Of a stretch of 64,000 nt of DNA, positions 1 through 11,000 are shown piece by piece. Both the position numbers and the translations under genes were made by a program. How positions within the stretch are numbered: the stretch's first letter is position 1; every line of letters starts with the position of its first letter. The notes under the pieces are model-generated. The model was not told the DNA's origin. It saw nothing but the letters and a program-made list of their open reading frames with translations, and searched no databases. The stretch lies in assembly GCF_040954835.1 (NCBI RefSeq), contig NC_090718.1, positions 14,151,532-14,215,531 of the forward strand. The letters are read 5' to 3'. The stretch comes from Lepisosteus oculatus (taxonomy: Eukaryota; Chordata; Actinopteri; Semionotiformes; Lepisosteidae).

Positions 1-1501
1 TGATATTACTGCCCTTGAATTCTATGAATTGTGCTACAAAGGTCCTCCTTCATCGGAGTGAGAAGGATGGAAACAGTTAGCCAGTAAGGTTTTGTTTCAC
101 TGCACAGCCAGTCCTGAATTAGGTTAGCTAATACCCATGTTCTCAAGAGCTATGTCATAAAAATACTTTGCATACAAGCTTTTCAGCCAATTCCAACAAT
201 GAACTTACCTGTCAATCTCTTAGTCAATAGATGACTTTTTCCTAACCTGCAGGAGGAGTCTGGTCTCCTGTATAGCCACTTATAGACTGAGTGTTATAGA
301 CACTCACTTCCAATCACAGACACCTGGGAAGCATAGGAAGAGCAATCAGTATTATCTCCCTGCAGGTAGGACAATTATGTGTCTGTGCAAGTGTTAATGT
401 GTAGTAGCTGTCTGTCTATACTTGAGTCTGTGTCTATAGAAAATAAAAGAAATTTTAGTGCTCTACAATAAAGAAAGAAATTACTGTTTTTTAATATTGT
501 TAATATTGTTTTTTTGTGATTTGGATCTGGTAATCTTGCGAACATTTGTTAGTAAAAGTTACAAATGGGAGGAGGTCTCATGCTTGTAAAACAGTATTTA
601 TGTCTATGACTTGTTTAGTTTTTAGCTCCTGGGTAGGTTATTTCACTCTTTAATAAGTACCGCTTCTCCGATCTGTTTATGAACAGCACTTTCCAAGAAA
701 CACCTTTTCCAAGAGACCAATGAGAGCTTTGTCTGTTATCTGGATTTTAAACAGTTATTACAGCTGCCTTTTTTCTAGTTCCACCCAGAGAGAATTTTGA
801 CCTTTTCCAAAATGAAGATACTGGTGCCTTTGTTGAGTGAGTACAATTCACCTTTTCTATCCTGGCGATCATCAAAACCCCTACATGGGATTTGTGCTCA
901 TGAGAAATTGCTTTGCCCTCTATAATAAGCACTTGGTGCTGCAGGAGGTACATCTGCACCCCTGAAAGTTTCCTATTGTAGACTGCTGGAACTCAAATAA
1001 TAATATTCCCATTATTTCAGTATAATGAAGTACAGATCTGCCACTTTCAATACGACAAAATTGTTGTGCTGAAGTGCAGTTATGTTAAATAGTTTATAAA
1101 GAATGGATGGTAAAATTGTTATACTGTAAAATCTGTATATGTAAGAACTGACAGCAGCGTTGATGCATTGATTAAAGTGCAGATTATTGCTGAAAATTAA
1201 CAGATTTGCTTGCCTGTATTTTCCGATGAGACAATACCAATAACATGTAAAATACATGTTTCCGTCAACCAAGAGGGGATTTTCTTTGACTGGTTATGCA
1301 CCAGCTGCAGTGAATTTCCAGTGCTCTGTCCCGAAAGGAAACTGTCTTAATGACTGTGTTAATTTCTTAATTTACAATCTACTTTGCATTCCTCAGCAAT
1401 GGACATATACAAGTGTAGATATTCTGGGATAAGAAATATGATGCTCATACGTATAGAAGCAGATGGACAATATCAATGTGACCATTTTTTGTTTTAATTA
1501 A

Positions 1502-1685
1502 ACATGGTGGCATAGTGGGTAGCATTACAGCTATGGGTTCCTGTGTCTCCTTCTTTGTGGAGTCTGCATGTTCTCCCTGTCTCCTCCCACAGTCCAAATA
1601 CATTGCAGGGCTAGGCTTTGGCTCACTGCAACATCTTAGGATGAAGAGGGTGCTGAAAACGGGAGGATGAATATGAACGATTGAT
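1502..1685 (+). repeat. tRNA-derived SINE, partial
   Basis: The stretch begins with a box-A-like string (TGGCATAGTGGGTAGC) and continues into the phrase 'gtctgcatgttctccctgt..cctcccacagtcc', which recurs in the copies at 30.08 kb and, more degenerate, at 27.05 kb. The tail ('gaggatgaatatgaacga') resembles the 3' end of the family. The middle is deleted relative to the 30 kb copy. Confidence 0.6.
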
Positions 1686-2570
1686 TCAAGGGAGTTCTGT
1701 TGACTTTGGCTCCACCTGCTGGAAAGTTTAGATTTTTTCCACTTTTTAAAGCTTTGGAAAATACTGAAGCTTACTTAATAAAGTGATGTTGTTGTTGTTA
1801 TTATTATTATTAAATCAGTGGTTCCCAATCCTGGTCCAGGTGACTCACACCAGGTTGGCATTCCAGCCCACCTTCATTAGATAGCTGAAGCCTTACTTGA
1901 TCTTAGAAGTTGCTGCAATTGAATATTTGCATGTTGTTTCAAGTCACAAGTTTGGGATTTTATTTCACTTACATAATACAATAATTAAAGCTACACCTTG
2001 TTTAAGAGGTGGGAGTTAACAGTTCAATCTTATTATGATCAAGTCAATGAATTGTGGCACCGAGGGCTCGGCTGGAACATAAAACAACAGGTGTTTGGAT
2101 CACGAGGACGAGGATTGGGAATCAGTGGCTTAAACCTTATAGCTACCTTGCTTTTCCATACTTCTTTGTGGGACCTTGTTATTATTTTGGTTTATCGCAC
2201 TATGCTATAGTGCCGTGTTAGAAGGGCTGATCACCGGGGATGCTGCCGAAACCACAAAGCCTTTTGAACAAGACTGCAAAGCATGGTCAGTCACCCATGG
2301 GGCTTGACGCCAAGTTAGCTGGCTGTGAAGAAATTGTGCTTCAAGGCTGGGAGATGGAGAGGCCCTGCTTTGTTTTAAGTCGTTTGTTTGTCCTCCCTGT
2401 GTTTTAAGAGGCTGTACTGCCTTACATGAGGAGTTTTGCATGAGAAAATCCAAGGGGACTGGTAATTCATTCCAACTGGATTGTTTCCGGCCCCATCAGG
2501 ACTCTCCTTCTCTCCCTGTGGGATCATTCTCCTGCTATTTTCAAGACAGGAAGAAAATGATTACTACGTC

Positions 2571-2640
2571 TCCTTAGGTGTGGAGTTTGCATGTTCTCCC
2601 TGTTTCCTCCCACAGTCCGAATACATACTTGAGTGTTACA
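2571..2640 (+). repeat. Fragment of the same tRNA-derived SINE family
   Basis: Only the central 'gtggagtttgcatgttct' and 'cctcccacagtccgaa' block shared with the 1.5 kb and 30 kb copies is present. No box A or box B remains. Confidence 0.45.
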
Positions 2641-3239
2641 TACTCATATTCTCTCTAGGAAGAAAATAAAGCAGAGCTAAAGGAGAAACCCTCTCTTTCA
2701 CAGTGCTGCCCATCATTCTTTCTTCATTTGTATAAAGAGGCAACATCTTTCAGCTGAGCAAAGAGGGTCCAGTTAAAGGGGCTTCTGGACCTCTTGCTGG
2801 AGTTAATTGTAGGGGGGATGCTATGGAGACATACAGTAATACCCATAAACAAATAATGACTCCTGACGAATAGCTAATGACATCGCTTCAAGTGAAATGG
2901 CTTTTCTTTAAGAAACCAACTTGACAGAGCAGAAAAAGAATGTAGCTGGGAGCACTTCATACATGTAGGAATACGAGCTAGGGAGTTTTTTGTGTGTGTA
3001 GTATGTTGCCTGTAGAGAGGAAGGAGACTGCTTGCTGTAAAATTTAGGAACCTGAGACAGCTCATAACGAGGGGGTCATGTCCAGCAATAATCTACATCT
3101 GCTGGACTGGGAATACATGTTGCTCCCTGAGAAATTTAACTGCGTCCTTCCCAGATGACTAGAGCACGAATCCTTCCTCTGCTCTCCTTCAGCATCCTCC
3201 CTGAGGATTCATCTCATTCTCTCTCTCTGTCTTCCCCAG

Positions 3240-5087
3240 CATCCCTGTTTTCCTATGTTTTGAAGCTGGGATTTCTTACCCCGGAAATGGAGGCGATCAG
3301 TAAGTATAACATCTCATTTCAGCAGCTGCTTTTTATCCTTGGCTGGTGGTGGAGAACTGGGGCCTTACTGGAAAGGCACAGGACACAGGGCTGGACTGCA
3401 CCCCAGATGGGACGTCAGTGTGTCACAGGACACAGGGCTGGACTGCACCCCAGATGGGACGTCAGTGTGTCACAGGACATGCACACATGCAGGGGACAAT
3501 CTAGAGGTGCCAGTTAACCTAGCCAATATGTTGTTAGACTGTTAGAGGAAACCATGCAGCCACAGTAGAACGTGCAAACTCCACACAGAAGGTGCCCCCA
3601 GTCTCAAACCCAGGTCCCAAAAACTGTGAAACAGCAGTGCTAATCCATTACCCTATCATGACTACCTGTAACATAGTAGTTCAGGTGGGTAGCTGCGTCA
3701 GCATGCGTAGGCTGCAAAGGTACAAGTACTAGGTTTATTAATAGGTTTGGAATAAACCTATTACCTGTAACATATCCACACATCTTTTCAGATCGCTTCT
3801 CTTTTTATAACAAAGTAGCACAAAATGAGGTTTCACCAACACTAAGATCGATTTTCGCTTAGATCACCACTAGAGTGATTTTTTGCTGCTGGTGCTGGTG
3901 GATGTTTTCCCCTCTCATCCAGAAGGTTTAAACGGGGGAGTGAAGATATTTTTACTATACATATACTTCTCCCCAGCCTTGAGTTTCCTCTCCTGATCTG
4001 ATCTTTATTTTTCCCTTGCAGGTCTGCACAACTGGACAGGGTTTCTGCCCATAGCGCCTGGGATCACAGAGAATCCTGAGCCAAGCAAATCAGAACCAGA
4101 CAGTGAGTAGCATAGCCCCCCAGTCCTGTCAGTGTCCCTCAGAAGTGATGCCTTCTACAACCACTGGAAGAGCAAATATCGGCTCTCTGCTTCTTGTCAC
4201 AGTCTCGCCATTTAACACTGACAGGTGGTTTATCACATCAAACATTCACAAAAGAAACCAAAACACGCAGCTTTCTTGTGCTTTGCGGAGAAAGTTGAGG
4301 GTATCCTGTCATTCAGTTCTCCTTGAGAAGTCACTGCCCTTACTCCAGCTTTCTCACAGTACATTTGTAGACAGGAGTGTTGAGGGTGCTGGACTCATGA
4401 CTGAAAGGTGAGACCCTGCTGTTTACCACTGAGCGCAGTACTACACCCACAGTGTTCCAGTAAAATACACAGCTGGAGCAAATGTAAGTCATTTTGAAAA
4501 AGTGTCAATCAAATAAATTAGTATGTTATGAAACAGTACACTGGTATTTATAGACACACATTGCTGGACTCATTACAAATGTAGCTACTGCCAAATAAGA
4601 AGGATTTGCATTTACATGTTTTTTCCACAGACTCCCTAGTGCTTTACCTGACATTTGATGTCACCACAAATTGTACCACTGAGCCAAACACCCACAACAT
4701 TGTTAAAGCCATTGTGCAAGAGGTAAGTGATAAGAAAACATAACCATTTTCTAAAAGGTGCACCATACTAATTCGAGGACATTATGATTCGTATTTGATT
4801 TGGATGAGAAATTACGTACAGTAAGCATCGCAGTCCAGACAACAACTGCAAAAATCTATAAACCCGTATACTGTATTCAGCTGTAAATCTTACACAACAC
4901 TGAAACGCTCCACAGCAAGCGCTAATTTGGTTATTACAGTGATTGACTCACAAATGTGCATTCTCTTTCAACACAGATAAAGAACATCTTGAAGGCAGTC
5001 CTGAAGACAGAAGACTTTCAGCTGGAATACTTTGAAAGCGGAAAAGAGAATCCAGACACTAAAGCCGTAAAATGGTCAACCCTTTAA
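3240..5087 (+). CDS. Unrecognised spliced gene, 3' part (four candidate exons)
   Basis: Four segments join with matching phases: 3240-3299 (acceptor after a CT-rich tract, donor GTAAGTA), 4022-4102 (donor GTGAGTA), 4631-4722 (donor GTAAGTG) and 4977-5087, ending in TAA. The joined frame has no internal stop and encodes about 114 residues. Visible features are two or three N-glycosylation sequons (NWT, NCT, and possibly NTH, which is not a sequon), a hydrophobic strand-like run (SLVLYLTFDVTT) and a helical lysine-rich segment (IKNILKAVLKTED). That pattern suggests an extracellular or lumenal domain, possibly SEA-like, but I recognise no family. No start or signal peptide was found, so upstream exons are probably missing. 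The last exon could instead splice on at GCC|GTAAAA. It lies upstream of ccdc15 on the same strand and does not resemble the genes flanking human CCDC15. Confidence 0.4.
3375..3662 (-). repeat. tRNA-derived SINE with internal 47-bp tandem duplication
   Basis: On the minus strand this reads as the SINE family seen at 30.08 kb: cytosine-rich 'agtttgcacgttc' block, then the 'gtcccatctggggtgcagtcc' tail. The tail segment is present twice in tandem (3377-3423 and 3424-3470, 47-bp period, nearly identical). It lies in the intron after the exon ending at 3299. Confidence 0.6.
3663..3774 (+). mobile_element. Short snapback SINE-like retroelement, copy 1
   Basis: An insert of about 86 bp (3676-3761) is flanked by a perfect 13-bp direct repeat, TACCTGTAACATA, at 3663-3675 and 3762-3774. 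The insert begins GTAGTTCAGGTGGGTAGC, which resembles a tRNA box A, and contains 'gcatgcgtaggctgcaaagg'. Its 3' half folds back on itself (AGGTTTATT at about 3731 against AATAAACCT at about 3751). The long target duplication indicates LINE-type target-primed integration. Related copies lie at 41.6 and 52.7 kb. Confidence 0.7.
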
Positions 5088-5093
5088 AATAAA
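5088..5093 (+). terminator. Candidate polyadenylation signal AATAAA
   Basis: AATAAA starts immediately after the TAA that ends the unrecognised spliced gene. It would give an extremely short 3' UTR, so it may be fortuitous. Confidence 0.3.
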
Positions 5094-5665
5094 ACGTTGT
5101 TTGTTCTTATAGGCATTTTGCTTAACATTAGCTTATTACAAGAAAATAATAGATTCCAACGCTCAGTGACAAATAATAACTTCTCTGCTACCTGTAACAA
5201 TACTGTGAGCAGCTTTGACAGCTTTGGGATATTTCAAATGTCTCACCAGTCTCTTCTTTAAAATGAAAGGCAAAGACAGGGTCTCTGCCTGATTGAGCCT
5301 ATAACAAAACAGAATCCTGTAGGACCAAAAACAATATTTTTATAAAGCATATGTTCCAATTGCAAGCCATTTGCTTCAGAATTTCAAGTTTAAAATGCGG
5401 TAAATTAATTCCCTGTCCAAACTGACTTAAAACATACACACATATTAAGACATACACACTATGGGTGAGTACTTGTTCACATGAAAAACAACTTGCCTGA
5501 CCTGTCGCAAACATAGCTTTAGAAGTCCAGGTCCTTAATAACTGCACTGCAGTACCCCTGTAGCTAAAGCAGCAGCTCTGCAATTTGAAAGGTTGCCTGA
5601 AAACAAAACGGCAATGCTTTTAAACAGGGACTCTATATGAACTTGCAGGTCTTCCTCCTGAATAC

Positions 5666-5928
5666 TGTAGCGCCCTCGCCCGGTGGTGAACAGGAAGTGC
5701 ACCTAGGCGCTGAGGGTAAGTGTTCTCTGAAGCTTAGTGCCCTATAAATCAGTGTGCAGTGTCTGTTAAAGAGTGACCACCCTAAACCTGTGTACGTGTT
5801 CTGTTGGTTCACAATGTGTGTGTAAATCCTGTGGCTGGTGCTCTTGTAAAGGAGAATAAAAGCTGGTGCTTGTGTGCCTTCTTCATCTCTGCTTGTCCTT
5901 TGTCCTGCACGAACCCGTAAGCGTTATA
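5666..5928 (+). repeat. 5' LTR, internally deleted
   Basis: The 263-bp LTR starts TGTAGCGCC and ends GCGTTATA. It aligns with the 3' LTR but lacks about 100 bp (present at about 6890-6990 in the 3' copy), which contain the TATA-like 'tctataagatg' region. It keeps the AATAAA polyadenylation signal near 5855. Confidence 0.85.
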
Positions 5929-6855
5929 TTGGTGTCAGAAGCGGGCAGGATGGACACCCCATGGCAGATGCTAGTGGACTCTGTCAAGCACAGGCTGACC
6001 CTAAAGGAGACCAGACCCAGTGGCAGCGAACACCCGGAGCCTGAGCAACTTCTGGGTGCGTCGGACGGTGCTGGCCTGCATCCGCCATGCTGGCCTGAGG
6101 TTTAACCCCAGCAAGTGGGAGCTCCTGCAGTGGGGGGTGACCTTCCTGGGGCACGCTGGGGCACCGTGAGGGGTGGCTACAGACCCAGGTAAGGTCGCTG
6201 CAGTGAGGGGCTGGCCGACACCCCGCACCGTCGCAGAGCTGCGCAGCTTTCTGGGGTTGGCCTCGTATAACCAGAGGTTCGTCCCGGACTTCGCCAGCAT
6301 CGCCAACCCTGCTTCTCCGCCTCACTCAAAAGGGCCGCCGTTTTGGCTGTGAGACGGCCTTCTGCTGGCTACGTGAAGCTGTGGTGGGGTGCCCCGACCC
6401 ACGGTTACCGTATATTCCAGATACCGACGCAAGTGACTCGGGGGTGGCCGCGATGTTGGCGCAGGAGGGGCCAGAGGGCCTGTCTTCCAGCCCAGGGACT
6501 TACTGTAGTTTGGGTGTACAGCCCTAAGCTGGCGCTGTCGTGGGAGGGGCCCGCTGTGGTCCACGGGGTGGTGGGACAGGTCTGCTGCCAGGGCCGGTTG
6601 CGAAACCGGGGGAGAGTGGTGGTCCTACACCGAGACCGCCTGGCACCCTACTGGGTCCGGGAGGACGAGCCCCGCAGGGAGACTCCAGAGGGGCAGCCGG
6701 GGCCGGAGCCGGCCGACAACGGGGTGACCGCGGATCGCCAGCTACCACCGCGGCGGTCCCTCGCGCAGGGCTCCACAGCCATTAGCTGACTTTGAGTACA
6801 GCCTGAGGGGAGTGTTCGACGTCTGCGGGACGCCAGGCACTTCAGGTGGGGGCAG

Positions 6856-7198
6856 TGAAGCGGGAGGAAGTGCACCTAGGCGCCGAGGGAACAGCAAAGC
6901 AGGCTGGGAGTTGTAGCTGGGGGGGAGTCCGAAGGTCTATAAGATGACCAGCAGCTGACCTTGCTCATGTAAATAGAACTGTGTTCGTTTAAGTGTTCTC
7001 TGAAGCTTAGTGCAACACAAGTGTGTAGTGTCTGTTAAAGAGTTACCACCCTAAAACTGTGTACGTGTTCCGTCGATTCCCTGATGTGTGTGAAAATCCT
7101 GTGGTTGGTGCTCTTGTAAAGGAGGATAAAAGCTGGTGCTTGTGTGCCTACTTTGTCTCCGCTTGCCCTTTCTCCTGCACGAACCCGAGAGCGTTACA
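6856..7198 (+). repeat. 3' LTR
   Basis: This LTR of about 343 bp ends GCGTTACA and is preceded by a purine-rich tract (AGGTGGGGG near 6845). It retains the central promoter-like region missing from the 5' LTR but has lost about 20 bp near its own start, where the 5' copy reads 'cctcgcccggtggtgaac'. Confidence 0.8.
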
Positions 7199-7202
7199 AT
7201 AC

Positions 7203-8048
7203 TACAATATTTAAGGAGGGTGAAAAAGATGTTTTGCATTTTCCCGACAGATTATTTTTCGTGCGTGTTGCTCTGATTAAAATGTACGCTTGAACACAGT
7301 TTTAATTTATATTACATTTAACACATTTCATTTAAAAATTATTTGCAATGTTTTCGTCCAGTAAATGGCTTTTCTTAGTGCCGCTGACCTTATGTTTGAT
7401 ACTGTAAATCGGTTTTCTGGATAATCCACTTGGAAAATAACATAGTATCATAAAGCAAGCGCTTTGCTTATGTCACATGTATGCTTAATTCACTGGCATT
7501 GGTTTAAACATAAGACAACGACTCTCCTTTCCAGTGATTTTAAACCGCGACATTATTTTTTGTACGTTCTTCTGATCAATAAAGCCCTGACCTCAACGTG
7601 GCTGTTCAGTTATTTCAGTCATTTAAACAAAATTATTTTTCTTTTGTTATATTTTTGGACAAAAAATGCTTAATCATCTTACGACTATCAATTTCATATT
7701 CGAGTTATCTATACGTAACAACACAAAACTATTAAAGTAGTTCTCCGGAACTAAGTTCAATCAACAAGCGTTTCTTTCGAGAAGAGCTCAAGGACGCAAT
7801 GTAGGCGTGGTTTTTAGACGCTTGATTTTGATTGGCACAAATGAAAACGTATGGACAGGCAGGATGGCTGAGCTGTAACCAATGGGGCGTTAGGAGGTGG
7901 GCTCTATGCCCGTTGCGAAGGCGGTGGCGTCCTTCCCTGCAGAAGTTTGAACTGTTAGTCTGGGAGGAGCGCCGATTCGTCGGACGTTGGTTCAGTGTAA
8001 CCGGCTAGGAGGCTGCTTTACCTTCGTGTGAGTTTAGAGGACCGGACG
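7203..8048 (+). promoter_or_regulatory. ccdc15 upstream region and 5' UTR
   Basis: About 850 bp without a gene. The distal half is AT-rich and featureless. The proximal 250 bp is richer in CpG and has two CCAAT boxes in opposite orientation (ATTGG at 7831-7835 and CCAAT at 7879-7883), about 170-220 bp ahead of the ccdc15 ATG. No TATA box is evident. The transcription start cannot be placed from sequence alone. Confidence 0.5.
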
Positions 8049-11000
8049 ATGAGTCCTGCCGAGAAGCGAGCCACGGGCCCTGTCAGGGCATCAGTACACA
8101 GCCGCAAAAGCGAGAACCAGCCCGCCTCGATGAGACCCAAAGCCCTGAGACTGGTCGTGAACCAGAAGGTGCTTGCCGAGAGGAACCAGGCAGTGATGCC
8201 CGTGGGAGCCTGGGTGGAGATCGGCCAAGACTACCAGGAGCACCCCGCTGTAAGTACTGCAACGCCTTTGGGCACCTGTGGGACCAGGAGATTAGGCATC
8301 GATGTGTGAGACCCGTCAGAGTGGTGTCGAAACCACTACATTCAACACGATTTAACATCCCGTAGCTCAGTGCTGTGCTGTAAATGTTGTCGGTATTCCG
8401 TGCTTGGGTTGTCACGTTTTGTATCGGGGTTTGTGATCGTACTGCATGTGAAAACAAACTAATGTAGTATTAAAAAGACTTGCACAGAGTAATGCGCATT
8501 CATACTGTCTCTGCAGTTCTCTGGCAAGATACTGGATGTTGACGTTTGACCGGTGGGTTGTCCTACACTCATACAGAACGCGTTCTTGTCGGGATATTAG
8601 GACATCATGGGAAAAGTGGCGTTCAGCGGTTCCGAAGAGACGTGTTTAGTGACTTAATCGGCTTTCATTTCACTAGTCAATAATAATAAACCCCGATGTG
8701 TCTATACTGGTCAGTTCTGTAGAGTCTATTCTACATGAGAAGTCGTCGACAGGTGGTGCTATAAGAGCATGCTACTGTTTTCATTGTTATCATCAGAACA
8801 AATGAACAATTAATAATAATAATTGCTTCAAGTTCAAGTTTATTGTCATTACACTCATATACATGGTATATGGTATAACGAAATGCTATTTAGCTAGCTC
8901 TCGGACATAAGTAGTACAAAGAGAAAAAAACGCAACAACAACAAAAATACAATTGTGTAGCAAAAAAAAGACAGAGACAACAGGCAGTGTGCAAAAAACA
9001 ACAACAGATGATGTGCAAAAAAGAACAACAGATGATGTGCAAAAAAAACAACAGGCAATGTGCAAAAAACAACAACAGGCAATGTGCAAAACAACAAAAA
9101 AGTAACAGGTTATGTGCAAAAATGCTTACACTTATATAGCGCTTTTCTGGACTCCCCTCCACCACCACCTGGATGATGCACCAGAACTCTCCCCACACAT
9201 CAGCTATCAGTGGGGAGGAGAACAGGCCGTGATTGGTACAGGCCAGGGAGAAGTTTATCCAGAAAACTGGGGTAACACCCCCAGAAGCAACCTTAGCTTA
9301 CCCAGGAGTCTCCCTTCCTGGTACTGACCAGGCTCATACCTGCTGAGCTTCAGCAGGTTGTCAGTTGTGAATTGCAGGGTGATGTGGCTGCTGGCAATAT
9401 CATATAAAGCCCATTAGACATTTTTTCTTTCTTCAGGCGCCAATGTCTCTGTTTAATTTATAAACATTTCTCTGGAATGTATCATTTTCATGAAGAAATA
9501 CTGCTTCTGGTGGTAATGTTACAAGGAATCGTTTGAAACAGCACAAAGATACTAGGTTGCGTTCTGGAATCAGTATTTGGACATTTTCTGAGTCGGGTTA
9601 CAACAACATCTTCTTAAGCAGAGAAATTTGGGTTGAGGAATCTGGCCCGTCCGGCTCCGGTTTTGTAGCCTTAAGTCATCCTGGGAACTGAGACCCAGTG
9701 AGATGCAGCTGCTCCCGGGTGGGTGAGACCGAGAGCTGTGCCTCGGAGAAAAGGGCTGGCGCAGCTGGGCGCGCGGTGATGCCTGCCCCCCCCCGCCCGA
9801 CAGATTCAGGCCGTGCTGCTGGAGGAGATGCTGTCGGAAGTGAGCCGGGAGAAGACGGAGAGCCTGCGCAGGTTCCAGGCCGAGGTGCGGCGCCGCGTGG
9901 CCCAGCAGGCCCAGGCGCGGAAAAGGCGCCAGCTGCAGAAGTCCTACGAAGTGGTAAGACCACCCACATACAGTATCGATTAATGAATAGGTAACATCCT
10001 CCTATTAGCAGTTAATTAGCTGTCATTTCTATGTAACCTGCGAAACGCTGCAGGCTCTGTTGTTCACACACCTTTCCAACAAACACCGATTCCACAGGCA
10101 CTGGGCAGTGTTCCTTCAGCTGTTCTCTGATACTTGTATTTCTTGGCTGAAACATGGATCAAAACGCACAAATACACAGGGAATTAATGGAATACCCAAA
10201 AGTATGGAATACCATTACCCAAAAATATGTTTTTACCATGTCTTATGTAGTGCCTTTGCTCTGGTTTATTTAAACCTCAAACCTCTGCAGGAGAATTAAG
10301 GCCTGAGGCCTGGAAGCAGGCTGGCAGGGATGTGTTTCAGACTCTCTGTCCTTGCCTCGTAGGCGGAGCATGAAGGAAGAGTTGTCCAGCAGTCATGTGA
10401 TGCTGCCCAGCGCCTGACCACCCGCAAGAACATGTGTACCTCCGACCACCAGGGGGAGCTGGCCATCTGCGGCCCTGGTTCCCGCTGGGTGAGCGCCCAG
10501 GGCCTGGGGGCTGGCGACACAGACAGTGGTGCCTTCCAGCAACAAGAACACCAGGTGAGAGCAGAGAGGGAATATGTCAGGGTTTGGACTCCTGGGGCAA
10601 ATTCTGATCCTGGGAAGTATCAATAATGAACCTGAAGGGTACCTCTGTACCACCACATGTGGCTTGCAGCATTTATGTTGAATGCATTGTAACTCGGCAA
10701 ATGGTACTCATAAATTTGTCTGAGTGAGATGCACAATGATAAAATCAGGACAGAATACGCGGTGTAATGAAGTGATTCATCTGTTTAAGAATCGCAGCGA
10801 ATGCTGTGCTGCAAAAATCTCTTGTGAAGATGTGATCTGAAGGAAATTTGATGTGTTTTTGTGTCTCTCTCAGCTCGGCAAAGTGCTGAAGCAGGTCAGG
10901 CGCAGACTGGCTTCCTGTCAGACCATCTCTGCCGGGAAGCTAACATCAGAACTCCCAGGAGGCATCTGGAGGGTTTCGCCAACCAGGGATGTAAGTCTAC

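Larger units (their letters stand above)
1..3239. other. Intergenic/5' flank with repeat fragments, no gene recognised
   Basis: I found no exon that I can support here. Recognisable content is a tRNA-type SINE fragment at about 1502-1685, a (GTT)n/(ATT)n microsatellite at about 1786-1812, a possible further dispersed repeat starting near 1816, and a second SINE tail fragment at about 2571-2640. The short open frames on both strands lack family motifs and splice context. The stretch may contain introns or upstream exons of the unrecognised spliced gene that starts to be visible at 3240. Confidence 0.5.
5662..7202 (+). mobile_element. Deleted Ty3/gypsy LTR retrotransposon
   Basis: The element runs from TG at 5666 to CA at 7198 between 4-bp target duplications ATAC (5662-5665 and 7199-7202). 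The two LTRs match over most of their length. Just after the 5' LTR is a primer-binding site (TGGTGTCAGAAGCGGG at 5930-5945) of the tRNA-Leu type common in gypsy elements. The remaining internal 0.9 kb shows the end of reverse transcriptase (NPSKWELLQ, VTFLGH, RTVAELRSFLGLASY), the start of RNase H (DTDASDSGVAAMLAQEG) and then the integrase C-terminal motif (HRDRLAPYW). These lie in several frames with stops. gag, protease, most of RT and the integrase core are missing. It cannot be autonomous. It sits between the unrecognised gene and ccdc15. Confidence 0.88.

Noticed and set aside
6343-6789. 148-aa open frame as an independent gene
   Set aside because: It lies wholly between the LTRs. Its ending matches the integrase tail of the gypsy element, and the rest is out of frame with the RNase H remnant.
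8028-8048. An upstream start for ccdc15 at 8028
   Set aside because: That codon is GTG. The first ATG in the frame is at 8049.
8977-9122. CRISPR-like array
   Set aside because: Units are directly adjacent with no unique spacers, and the DNA is vertebrate. It is a minisatellite.
8886-9198. Cysteine-rich repetitive open frames on the minus strand
   Set aside because: They are translations of the TGCAAAAA minisatellite, with no start context or homology.
10489-10554. Ending ccdc15 exon 3 at TGG|GTGAGC
   Set aside because: The later donor CAG|GTGAGA is stronger and gives the natural QEHQ-LGKVLKQV joint. The earlier one stays possible as an in-frame alternative.
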